Part shown: positions 32,557 through 40,578 of the stretch, piece after piece
How positions within the stretch are numbered: the first letter of the stretch is position 1
Layout: the number at the start of each line of letters is the position of its first letter
Assembly (NCBI RefSeq): GCF_004684085.1
Contig: NZ_SRHZ01000003.1
Span: 1-54,570, forward strand
Length of the DNA stretch: 54,570 nt
Source of the DNA: Stenotrophomonas maltophilia
GTDB taxonomy: Bacteria; Pseudomonadota; Gammaproteobacteria; Xanthomonadales; Xanthomonadaceae
Direction: 5' to 3'
Translations under genes and position numbers: made by a program
The notes under the pieces: generated by a model
What the model was told of the DNA's origin: nothing
The model's input: the letters and a program-made list of their open reading frames with translations, nothing else
Database searches by the model: none

Positions 32557-34539
32557 TCAGACCCCCATCGCCTTCTGCGCCTGCCGGGCCTGCTCCTGCT
32601 GGGCGTCCTGCTGCTGGTGCAGCACGTTCGGGGCACCCTGCACGGCACCGCTGCTGAGCGCCAGGCTCTGTTCGCTGGCGGCACGGGTGTCCACCGCCAC
32701 GCGGCTGGCGGCGGGGTCGCCGATGGTGCCCTGCACGGCGAACAGGCGCTCACCGTTCGGGCTGGGCACCACCGAGTCGATGCGCTGCAGGCCGGCGGCG
32801 TGCGCCTCCTGGGTCAATGCCGCTGCGGCGCTTTCCAGCGTGTGACGGTCCTTGAAGGTGCCGGCCGGCATCATTTCCAGGCCCTTGCTGGCCTGGATGA
32901 ACAGCGGATTGCGCGGGTGCCGCTCGTCGTTCAGCAGCGGGCGCTCACGGGCTTCCTTGATCGCATCCAGCGTCTTCGCACCGACGATGCCATCGGCGAC
33001 CAGACCGTTGTCCTTCTGCAGCTGGCGTACCGCCGCCTCGGTGTCGCGGCCGAAGCGACCATCCTCGACCAGCGGCTTGCCGTCGGCACCCACGTAGCCA
33101 AGGTGGCCCAGCTGCTCCTGCACCTTGCGCACGCCGTCGCTGTGCGCACCTTGCTTGTACAGTTCGGCGTGCGGTGTGGCAGCGGCCTTGTGTTCGGCCG
33201 CAGGCTTGCCCTGGGCCTGCTCGTGCGACGGGGTGCGGTTTTCCAGCAGGTCACGCGCCTTGGACAGCGGGTCGGAGGCGTACAGCTTCCAGTTCGGGTG
33301 GTCCTTCACCTGCTTGAGGTAGTCCTCCACCGGCATGGTGTGCACGCCCTTGCTGCCGGTGGACTGGCTGATCAGCAGCTTGTCGGTGTTGGGGTCGCGC
33401 ACCACCATCACGATGTGGTCGATGCCGTTCCAGTGCTCATGGCGGGTCTTGGCCGTATCCAGGCCGATGATCATGCCTTCCTTCAGCGCATCGGGTTTGA
33501 GGATCGCGTCGCGGTCAAGCAGCACGCCGGACTGGTCGAACGCCTTGCGCACGATGCCGCCGGAACCCAGGTTGCCCAGATCGATGCGATCGCCCTTGCT
33601 GAAGACCGCATGCCCGGCCTTCTGGTTGATCTCGTCCATGGTCCGGTTCTGCAGCGTGCCGACCCAGCCGGAACAGTCGATGTAACCCTGCTCCACGTTC
33701 TTGCCGGTCTTGCCTGGCACGTACAGCGCGTGACCCGGGATGTTGATCGCGTATTTGACGTTGTCGTACTTCACACCGGCATCGTAGGCGGCCTGCAGTT
33801 CGATGCCCGGCTTCGGCGGCGTCGCAGCCGAAGCCGTTGCGGCCAGCGTGGCGGCAGCGGCCGCCACGGCTGCGGTCTGTGCCGGCTGCACCGACGATTG
33901 GCCCTGCGTCACCGCCTGCGGCTCGATGTTCTTTTCCGGAATGCTGATCGCCGCGTACTTGTGGACGTAGTAGCTGGAGAACGTCCGCGCCAGGTCGCCA
34001 TCGTTCATGCCGCGCATCTCGGCCAGGGTGTGGCCGGTCAGCGCCTTGGCATCGGAACCGATCTGGTTGAGCACGTTGCGGCGCATGTCGATTTCTTCGC
34101 CGTGGCTGTTGCGCACCACGCCGAAGGTGCCGGTGGCGATGGCTGTCTGCACCGAGCCATAACCGGCGCTGCCCTGCTGGTGGGCAAGGTACAGGTCCAG
34201 GCCGGTCGGCGACGCACCGCCGGACAGGTAGGGATTACCGGTACGCTCGTTGCGACGCGTCATCGAGTCCAGGTTGTCCTGGTACATCTGTGCGGCCGCT
34301 TCGGTGTTGCGGGTCGGATCGAACTCGTGGCCGGTCAGGTGGTACTGGCGCGCGGAGCCGGGCACGAACTGGAACAGGCCCTTGGCGCCGGACGAAGTGT
34401 TGTGCGCGCGTTCGTTGAAGGTACCGCCGGTCTCGATGTGCGCGAAGCGCATGAAGTCATCGACCGGAATGCCTTTCTGCCGGGCGACCTGCTCGACGAT
34501 GTCCAGGACTTCCTTTCTGCTGTAGTCATGCTGTGCCAT
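32557..34539 (-). CDS. X-T4SS effector: multidomain peptidoglycan hydrolase with XVIPCD
   Basis: The 660-aa protein has four parts. An N-terminal lysozyme/transglycosylase-like domain has Glu36 in HIETGG and GLFQFVPGSARQY. A NlpC/P60-like amidase domain has Cys289 in YIDCSGW and His375 in GIDHIVMVV. A PG_binding_1 domain follows (about 459-530). The tail (about 533-660) starts LLNDERHPRNPLF, contains ERLFAVQG and ends Gln-rich: the XVIPCD of Xanthomonadales, which docks on VirD4 for export by the X-T4SS killing machine. No signal peptide, as expected for T4SS cargo. It presumably degrades the cell wall of rival bacteria after injection. A lipoprotein gene upstream is a candidate immunity factor. 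Start ATG 34539 has GAGGA upstream. Confidence 0.87.
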   Translation of the reverse strand: MAQHDYSRKEVLDIVEQVARQKGIPVDDFMRFAHIETGGTFNERAHNTSSGAKGLFQFVPGSARQYHLTGHEFDPTRNTEAAAQMYQDNLDSMTRRNERTGNPYLSGGASPTGLDLYLAHQQGSAGYGSVQTAIATGTFGVVRNSHGEEIDMRRNVLNQIGSDAKALTGHTLAEMRGMNDGDLARTFSSYYVHKYAAISIPEKNIEPQAVTQGQSSVQPAQTAAVAAAAATLAATASAATPPKPGIELQAAYDAGVKYDNVKYAINIPGHALYVPGKTGKNVEQGYIDCSGWVGTLQNRTMDEINQKAGHAVFSKGDRIDLGNLGSGGIVRKAFDQSGVLLDRDAILKPDALKEGMIIGLDTAKTRHEHWNGIDHIVMVVRDPNTDKLLISQSTGSKGVHTMPVEDYLKQVKDHPNWKLYASDPLSKARDLLENRTPSHEQAQGKPAAEHKAAATPHAELYKQGAHSDGVRKVQEQLGHLGYVGADGKPLVEDGRFGRDTEAAVRQLQKDNGLVADGIVGAKTLDAIKEARERPLLNDERHPRNPLFIQASKGLEMMPAGTFKDRHTLESAAAALTQEAHAAGLQRIDSVVPSPNGERLFAVQGTIGDPAASRVAVDTRAASEQSLALSSGAVQGAPNVLHQQQDAQQEQARQAQKAMGV

Positions 34540-34650
34540 GACGTTTTCCTCGGGGTTGATGGAGCGGCGCATGCCGCGAATCGCCAACCGGACTCATCCG
34601 TGAGTCAAGAACATGTCGGTCAACTGGTAACCCGCATGTGCGGGTGGGAG

Positions 34651-35601
34651 TCAGCGCGCGACGTACTGCTGGGTCGCGCTGTCGAAGCGGTAGTGCACGG
34701 CGTCGCCGGCACCCAGGGCACGGGTCTTGCCCGGGCCTTCGATGGTGGTGCCCTTGAAGCCCACGGTCAGCGGCGGCAGGCCGTTGCCGTCGGCAGCGAA
34801 GGCCAGCTCGCCCTCACTGTCGGTGCACGGCATCACGTTGCCGTCGTCGCAGGCGGCGCTGTTGTCCTCGCCTGTGCGCACCGAACCGACATAGCGCCAG
34901 ACCTTGCTGTCCACGTCGTCGTCGCTGCGCTTGGGGTTGAACAGCAGCAGCGCATAGCCGCTGCTGCTGATACCGCGGTCGAAGCTGCGGGTCGGCACCG
35001 CCAGCAGCAGGCGGCCGTCGGCGGTACGATGCTCGAGCGGCTTGCGCCGGGTGTCGATGTCGTCGGCCTTGTCGTAGGCTCCGAGTGCGCCGATGGTCCA
35101 TTCCTGGCCACGGAACTTCCATGGCTTCCTGGCGTCGGTACCGGCCAGCACGAAGGTGGCCTCGGCGAGGTTGGCGCGGTCATCCGGGCCGGCTGGCTGC
35201 TGCTCGCCGGGCTTGCCGTAGTGCTCGCGGGTATCCCAGGAGAAACCCGTGTAATACGTGGTGCCATCGAGGGTGAAGGTGTGGCCGAACCAGAAAGTCG
35301 CCACGCTGCCGTTCTGGACCTCATAGGAGGTCGCGCCATCGCCGTCCAGCTGGTAGGTGAAATACATCACGGTCGGCGCATCGGGCGGGGTGACGGCGGT
35401 GTCGGGGGAAGTGTTCTGCATCGGGGCAACATCCTGTCGGGGCGCAGTGGCAGCCTGCGCAGGGGCGCCGGGCTGGGAGGACGAGGGGGCCGGGTCGGCG
35501 GCGCTGCAGGCGGCAGCGGAAAGAGAGACGAGCAGGCACGCCGCGAATGCGCGCAGGGGCGGCAACGGCAGGGTCCAACGTAGCTTTGGGGGGTGATGCA
35601 T
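34651..35601 (-). CDS. lipoprotein, candidate cognate immunity protein (X-Tfi)
   Basis: The 316-aa precursor has a basic N-terminus, a hydrophobic segment and lipobox LSAAAC (Cys32), a Ser/Ala/Pro-rich linker to about residue 70, and a beta-rich globular domain with Asp/Gly motifs (FRGQEWTIGALGAYDKADD, VMPCTDSEGELAFAADGNG). I recognise no named family. Immunity proteins of XVIPCD peptidoglycan-hydrolase effectors are typically periplasmic lipoproteins encoded just upstream of the effector, the position seen here: same strand, 111 bp apart. ATG 35613 is an alternative start. The immunity role is an inference. Confidence 0.75.
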   Translation of the reverse strand: MHHPPKLRWTLPLPPLRAFAACLLVSLSAAACSAADPAPSSSQPGAPAQAATAPRQDVAPMQNTSPDTAVTPPDAPTVMYFTYQLDGDGATSYEVQNGSVATFWFGHTFTLDGTTYYTGFSWDTREHYGKPGEQQPAGPDDRANLAEATFVLAGTDARKPWKFRGQEWTIGALGAYDKADDIDTRRKPLEHRTADGRLLLAVPTRSFDRGISSSGYALLLFNPKRSDDDVDSKVWRYVGSVRTGEDNSAACDDGNVMPCTDSEGELAFAADGNGLPPLTVGFKGTTIEGPGKTRALGAGDAVHYRFDSATQQYVAR

Positions 35602-35798
35602 GCGCCTCTCCATGGTCAGCGTTGCCGGGCCAGACGGCCGGCAGGAAACCGCACCCCATCCACCAGGGACAGGAGCGAGGACATGAGCCGGTCGATTCCT
35701 TCGACCTCGCATTGAGAACCCATGCCGGTCAATCTTTGCACAGAATCGCGACGCATCAAAGAGGGCGGCGCATTGCGCACTCTTATGTGAAGGGCATC

Positions 35799-36437
35799 TC
35801 AGATCTTGCCGTCGCGCAGGTAGTCGAACAGCTCGGCGTCGCCCTTCAGGCCCAGTTTGAGCATGGCGTCACCCTTCTGCCGGCTGATGGTGCTGACGCT
35901 CTTGTGCAGCTGCAGCGAGATCTCCTTCACCGTCATGCCGGTTCCCAGCAGCCGCAGCACCTCCACCTCGCGCGGCGACAGCGGCTTGCCATCGCCCTCG
36001 CGCATACGCCAGCTGCCGGCGGCCTCGACCCGTTCGCGCAGGCTGCGGCTGATGTAGGGCTGGCCGCGATAGACCGACTGGATGGCCTGCGGCAGTTCGT
36101 CCATCGATGAGCTCTTGTCGACCAGGCCGAGCACGCCGCTGTCGAGCACCATGCGCAGGATCGCCAGATTGTTGGAGACGCTGAGCATGAGTACCGGCAG
36201 GTCGGGATGGCGGCGGCGGATCATGCCGATCATGGCGAAGCCGTCGGCCTGTGGGCTGCCCGGCATGGAGTAGTCGGTGACCAGCAGGTCGCAGGGCTGG
36301 CTGCCAAGCAGGGCCATCAGCGCCTGCGCGCTGTCGGCCTCGCCGACCACACGGCCCACCCCACTCGACTCGATGACGGCGCGGGTACCGATACGGACCA
36401 CCGGGTGGTCGTCTGCGATGATGATGCGCAAGCTCAT
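35799..36437 (-). CDS. NarL/BvgA-family response regulator
   Basis: The 212-aa protein has a REC domain with phosphoacceptor Asp55 (VTDYSMPG) and acidic pocket ADD (residues 8-10), then a LuxR-type HTH: LSPREVEVLRLLGTGMTVKEISLQLHKSVSTISRQKGDAMLKLG (residues 153-196). It is transcribed divergently from a BvgS-like hybrid kinase starting at 36513, 75 bp apart, and is its likely partner. Phosphorylated, it would bind DNA as a dimer; its target genes are not evident here. Confidence 0.95.
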   Translation of the reverse strand: MSLRIIIADDHPVVRIGTRAVIESSGVGRVVGEADSAQALMALLGSQPCDLLVTDYSMPGSPQADGFAMIGMIRRRHPDLPVLMLSVSNNLAILRMVLDSGVLGLVDKSSSMDELPQAIQSVYRGQPYISRSLRERVEAAGSWRMREGDGKPLSPREVEVLRLLGTGMTVKEISLQLHKSVSTISRQKGDAMLKLGLKGDAELFDYLRDGKI

Positions 36438-36512
36438 GCTCTAGTATGGCCACCGGGCACGCCGGACCGCGACCATCGCGGTTCCTGGCAGGATTCTAGG
36501 AGATCGACGCCG

Positions 36513-39500
36513 ATGCGTAGCTGGGCTGTTCGCGGGCTGGTCCTGCTGCTGGCCGTGCTGGTGCTGCCTGCCACACCGGCACAGGCCGTGCCAGGGCTGC
36601 TGCCGCTCACTCCCCTGCAGCGCGAGTACCTGGCCGCGCATCCACGCATCGTCGTGGGTCAGTATGACAGCGGCTGGCCGCCGTTCGAGTCCCTCCATGA
36701 TGGCCGGCAGATCGGATTGGGACCGGATTATCTGTCGCTTCTTGCCCGTCAGTTGGGTGTGAAGGTCGAAGCCCGTCGTTATCCCGATTGGACTTCCGTG
36801 CTGGATGCGGCGTGCCGTGGCGAGATCGACGTGGTGATGAATGTTGGTCTCAGTGCCGACCGCACCCGTTGCATGGTCTACACGGCCGCCTATGGCGAGG
36901 CGCCGCTGGCCCTGGTCGGGCGCCCGGGCGACCTGCGCGCCTCCGACAATCCCGACCTCGAGGGACTGCGGGTGGTGATCGAGCAGGATTTCCTGACCGG
37001 TCCGCAGGTGCGTGCGCGTTTTCCGCAGGCCCGGCAGCTTGTCGCAAACAGCTCGCTTGCGGCGCTGGAGATGGTCAGAGACGACAAAGCTGATGTCTAC
37101 ATCGGCAATGCCTATGTCGCCACCGAGCTGATCGGCAGCCAACGCCTGCAGGGTGTGGTGCTGCTGCGGCCCAGTGACCTGCCGCCTGAACGCCTGCACT
37201 TCGGCGTTCCCAACAGCAAGCAGCCGTTGGCCGAAGCGCTGGACCTCGCGCTGGCGGCAACCAGCCAGTCGCAACGGGACGCGCTGGCACAACGCTGGCT
37301 GCCGCCGCCGCAATGGTCGGCATCGGCGCAGCTGGCGCTGAGCCAGGCTGAAAAGCGCGTACTGGAGCAGCCGCTGAAGATCGGTTTTGCACCGAACGCG
37401 GCGCCGCTGTCGTTCGCAGACGAGGACGGCAATCCCAGTGGCCTGGCCGGCGAGTACCTGCGGCGGCTGATGCAGGCCGGTGCCAACCTGCAGGCGCAGA
37501 ACAGCCACGACTGGTTCGAGGTACGCGAGAAGGTGCGTCGTGGCGAACTGCAGGCAGTGATGGGCATCCCGGCCGATTCGCGCTACCTGGGTCCGGAGTG
37601 GGTGTTCAGCCAGCCCTTCATCAGCGTGCCCAACGTGATCGTCAGCCGCGTCGACAGCCCTGCGCTGCTGGGCTTGTCGGACCTGCAGGACAAGCGCGTG
37701 CTGCTGTCCGATCCCGAGCGCGTGCGTGGCTACGTGCTGCAGCAGGCCCCCAGTGCCCGGATCATCGCCGCGCGCAGTACCGAGCAGGCGCTGCAGCGCC
37801 TTGCTGCGGGCGAAGCCGATGCCTATGTGGGCAACCTGGCGCTGGTCGATCACCTGCTGCGCAGCAGCTTCCCGGGGCGGTTGCAGGTAGCGGCCCCGGC
37901 CGGTTTCAACGACCAGTTGGTGCTGGCTGTTGAACGTCGCCATGCGGCCCTGGCTACCACCTTCGACCGCCTGCTGCTGCAGATGACGCCGCGCAAGCGC
38001 GAGGCGTTGCGTGGCGACTGGCTGGCGGTGGAGTACCGCGGTGGCATCGACTGGAAGCTTGCGCTGCGCTGGGGCCTGCCACTGCTGCTGGTGCTGCTGA
38101 CCGCCCTGCTGGTGCACGGCATCGGCTACTGGCGCCTGCGCCGCGAGGTTGCCGGACGGCGTCATCTGGAACAGCGTCTGGCCGAGGTCACCGACAACCT
38201 CCCCGCCGTGGTCTACCAGGCACGGCGCGATGCCGATGGCACCCTCGGTTTCCCGTTCATCGCCGGTGACCTGCAGGCGTTGTTCGGAATCACCCGGCAG
38301 CAGGCCGAGCAGGACGCGAAACTGCTGCTGGAACGCATCGAGGAGGAAGACCGCGAACGCATCCTGCATGCGGTCGAGCAGGCCGCGCGCCAGTTCGCGC
38401 CCCTGATCCTCGAGTTCCGTCTGCGTGCCGATGCCGGGGGCGCGCGCTGGGTACGCAGCCAGGCCCATCCGTACGCGGCAGAGGCAGGGGCGGTGACCTG
38501 GAGTGGCTACTGGGTGGACGTCAGCGAGGCACGTGCGCAGGCCGAGGCCCTGACCGCGGCTAAAGCCGAGGCCGAGCAGGCAGCGGAAGCGAAATCACGC
38601 TTCCTGGCCACGATGAGCCATGAGATCCGTACACCGATGAGTGGCGTGCTGGGCATGCTGGAAGTGCTGGCGCATTCGCCACTGGATGCCGAGCAGCAGC
38701 GCATCCTCGGCGTGATCGAGGATTCGGCGCAGATGCTGCGGCAGATCCTGGATGACATTCTTGATTACTCGCGGCTGGAGGCCGGTGCGCTGCGCCTGGA
38801 GCCGGTGCCGCAACCGCTGCGCCCGCTGCTGGAAAGCGTGTGCCGGTTGCTGTCGGCGCAGGCCAGCGCGCGCGGGCTGGCGTTGCTGGTGGAGATCGAC
38901 CCGCAGCTGGCGCCGGCACACGAAGTGGATGGCGTGCGTCTGCGCCAGATCGTGTTCAACCTGCTCAGCAACGCCATCAAGTTCACCGCGCGCGGCGAGG
39001 TCCGCCTGCAGCTGGAGGTGCTGGGACCCACCACGGAGGAGGGCAACCAGCCGCTGTGCCTGAGCGTGACCGACACCGGCATGGGCATCGCACCGGAGCA
39101 GTTGCAGCATCTGTTCGCGCCGTTCACCCAGGCTGGCGCCTACATCCAGCGTGACCACGGTGGCACCGGCCTTGGCCTGAGCATCAGCCAGCGCCTGGTG
39201 CAGATGATGGACGGTGAACTGACACTGCACAGCACACTGGGCGAAGGCACCCGTGCCGAAGTGCGGTTGTCGCTGGTGGAAGCCGGCAGTGGTGATGTCC
39301 AAGCGCTGGTGGCCGAGCAGGAACAGGCGTCGCTGCTGCCGCCGGCGCTGCGCCAGGCGCGGGTGCTGGTGATCGAAGACCACCCGACCAACCAGGCGAT
39401 GATGGCCTGGCGCCTGCAGCAGCTGGGGGTGCCGCATGTGATCGTCGGTGATGGCCAGCAGGGGCTGGATCGGCTGTCGTCGGAGAGCTTCGACCTGGTG

Positions 39501-40118
39501 ATCACCGATTGCCGGATGCCGGTGCTTGATGGCTTCGGTTTCACCCGGCTGCTGCGCGAGCGCGAGGGCCGCACCGGTCAGCCGCGCCTGACCGTGCTGG
39601 CGTTGACCGCCAGCGTGCTGGACGACGATGCGCGTCGTTGCCGCGAAGCGGGCATGGACGAGGTGCTGGCCAAGCCGCTGTCACTGGCGACGTTGCGCGC
39701 GGCGCTGCTGCGCTGGTTGCCGCAGGCGCAGGGCCAGTCGTTCGAGGCGCCGTTGCCGGAGGCGGCGGCCGATGCAGGCGACGCACTGCCTGATCTGCCC
39801 ACGTTGCAACAGCGCTTCGGCTCACGCGCGGTGGCGATCCAGCTGCGCGACAGCCTGCTGCAGGCCAGCGAAGCCGATCTTGCCGCCGTGCAGCGCGCGC
39901 TGCAAGGCGGAGATCGCCAGGCGGCCGCGCTGCACCTGCATCGGCAGGCCGGTGGCCTGGGTGCAGTGGGGGCGACGGTGCTGGCCGGGCAGGCCAATGC
40001 ACTGGTGGAGCGCCTGCAGGATGCAACGGAAACCGATCCGGCGCCGGTGTTCGCGAGCGTGGCGGAGTTCGTGGCGCGGCTGCAGCAGCAGCTGCAGCGA
40101 ATGGCTCACTCTCACTGA
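36513..40118 (+). CDS. BvgS/EvgS-like hybrid sensor histidine kinase
   Basis: The 1201-aa membrane kinase has, in order, a signal peptide, two periplasmic Venus-flytrap (SBP_bac_3) domains (about 35-260 and 285-505), a transmembrane helix (about 513-533), a PAS domain (about 545-680) and HisKA with His703 in MSHEIRTPMSG. HATPase, a REC domain with Asp999 (VITDCRMPVLDG) and a C-terminal Hpt with His1143 (LHRQAGGLGA) follow. A complete phosphorelay is thus built into one protein, which then passes phosphate to the divergently encoded NarL-type regulator. The tandem flytraps suggest control by a periplasmic ligand; the signal is unknown. It ends 7 bp into the convergent cytochrome gene. Confidence 0.95.
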   Translation: MRSWAVRGLVLLLAVLVLPATPAQAVPGLLPLTPLQREYLAAHPRIVVGQYDSGWPPFESLHDGRQIGLGPDYLSLLARQLGVKVEARRYPDWTSVLDAACRGEIDVVMNVGLSADRTRCMVYTAAYGEAPLALVGRPGDLRASDNPDLEGLRVVIEQDFLTGPQVRARFPQARQLVANSSLAALEMVRDDKADVYIGNAYVATELIGSQRLQGVVLLRPSDLPPERLHFGVPNSKQPLAEALDLALAATSQSQRDALAQRWLPPPQWSASAQLALSQAEKRVLEQPLKIGFAPNAAPLSFADEDGNPSGLAGEYLRRLMQAGANLQAQNSHDWFEVREKVRRGELQAVMGIPADSRYLGPEWVFSQPFISVPNVIVSRVDSPALLGLSDLQDKRVLLSDPERVRGYVLQQAPSARIIAARSTEQALQRLAAGEADAYVGNLALVDHLLRSSFPGRLQVAAPAGFNDQLVLAVERRHAALATTFDRLLLQMTPRKREALRGDWLAVEYRGGIDWKLALRWGLPLLLVLLTALLVHGIGYWRLRREVAGRRHLEQRLAEVTDNLPAVVYQARRDADGTLGFPFIAGDLQALFGITRQQAEQDAKLLLERIEEEDRERILHAVEQAARQFAPLILEFRLRADAGGARWVRSQAHPYAAEAGAVTWSGYWVDVSEARAQAEALTAAKAEAEQAAEAKSRFLATMSHEIRTPMSGVLGMLEVLAHSPLDAEQQRILGVIEDSAQMLRQILDDILDYSRLEAGALRLEPVPQPLRPLLESVCRLLSAQASARGLALLVEIDPQLAPAHEVDGVRLRQIVFNLLSNAIKFTARGEVRLQLEVLGPTTEEGNQPLCLSVTDTGMGIAPEQLQHLFAPFTQAGAYIQRDHGGTGLGLSISQRLVQMMDGELTLHSTLGEGTRAEVRLSLVEAGSGDVQALVAEQEQASLLPPALRQARVLVIEDHPTNQAMMAWRLQQLGVPHVIVGDGQQGLDRLSSESFDLVITDCRMPVLDGFGFTRLLREREGRTGQPRLTVLALTASVLDDDARRCREAGMDEVLAKPLSLATLRAALLRWLPQAQGQSFEAPLPEAAADAGDALPDLPTLQQRFGSRAVAIQLRDSLLQASEADLAAVQRALQGGDRQAAALHLHRQAGGLGAVGATVLAGQANALVERLQDATETDPAPVFASVAEFVARLQQQLQRMAHSH

Positions 40119-40513
40119 GCCGACTGCTGCTGCAGGTAGGCGATCACCAGCGCACGGCGTTCCGCGCTGGGGAAGGCGTTGTACATGCGCGTGCCCGGCA
40201 CCACGTGGGTGGGCGACTGCAGGAACGCATCCAGGGTCTGCGCGGACCAGGTGATGTCGGCCCGGCGCATGCCATCGGAATAGCCATAGTCGGGCAGGCT
40301 GCCGGCGCGCCGGCCGATCACGCCGTGCAGGTTCGGCCCGAAGCGGTGGATGCCACCGGGCTGCACGGTATGGCAACCGGCACACAGTTCGAACGCGCGC
40401 TGCATGGCCTGCTGGCGTGCCTGTTCCGGCGTGGCCGGTGCCGCAGGCGGGCGCTGGCAGGCCGTGGCAGCCAGGGCCGCGGCGACGACGATGATCAGAC
40501 GGGAAGCACGCAT
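40112..40513 (-). CDS. lipoprotein mono-heme cytochrome c
   Basis: The 133-aa precursor has a lipobox AATAC (Cys19) and a class I cytochrome c domain with heme attachment CAGCH (residues 44-48) and GPNLHGVIGRRAGSLPDYGYSDGM, typical of cytochrome c2/c550-like electron carriers. The distal Met ligand is probably in GTRMYNAF. It should be attached to the outer or inner membrane on the periplasmic side. ATG 40513. It is a single gene whose stop overlaps the end of the sensor-kinase gene. Confidence 0.92.
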   Translation of the reverse strand: MRASRLIIVVAAALAATACQRPPAAPATPEQARQQAMQRAFELCAGCHTVQPGGIHRFGPNLHGVIGRRAGSLPDYGYSDGMRRADITWSAQTLDAFLQSPTHVVPGTRMYNAFPSAERRALVIAYLQQQSAQ

Positions 40514-40578
40514 GGGCGGGCAGGATAGCGACGCAGCGGGGCCGCTGGGCTGCGACACGCGGTCGCAGCCCGGTGCGA

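Noticed and set aside
31813..35583. A 1256-codon open frame on the plus strand
   Set aside because: It is antisense to the glycine-zipper, effector and lipoprotein genes, which carry real domains; the frame shows no domain and is a high-GC shadow.
36441..38468. A 675-codon minus-strand frame
   Set aside because: Antisense to the sensor kinase; no recognisable motif.
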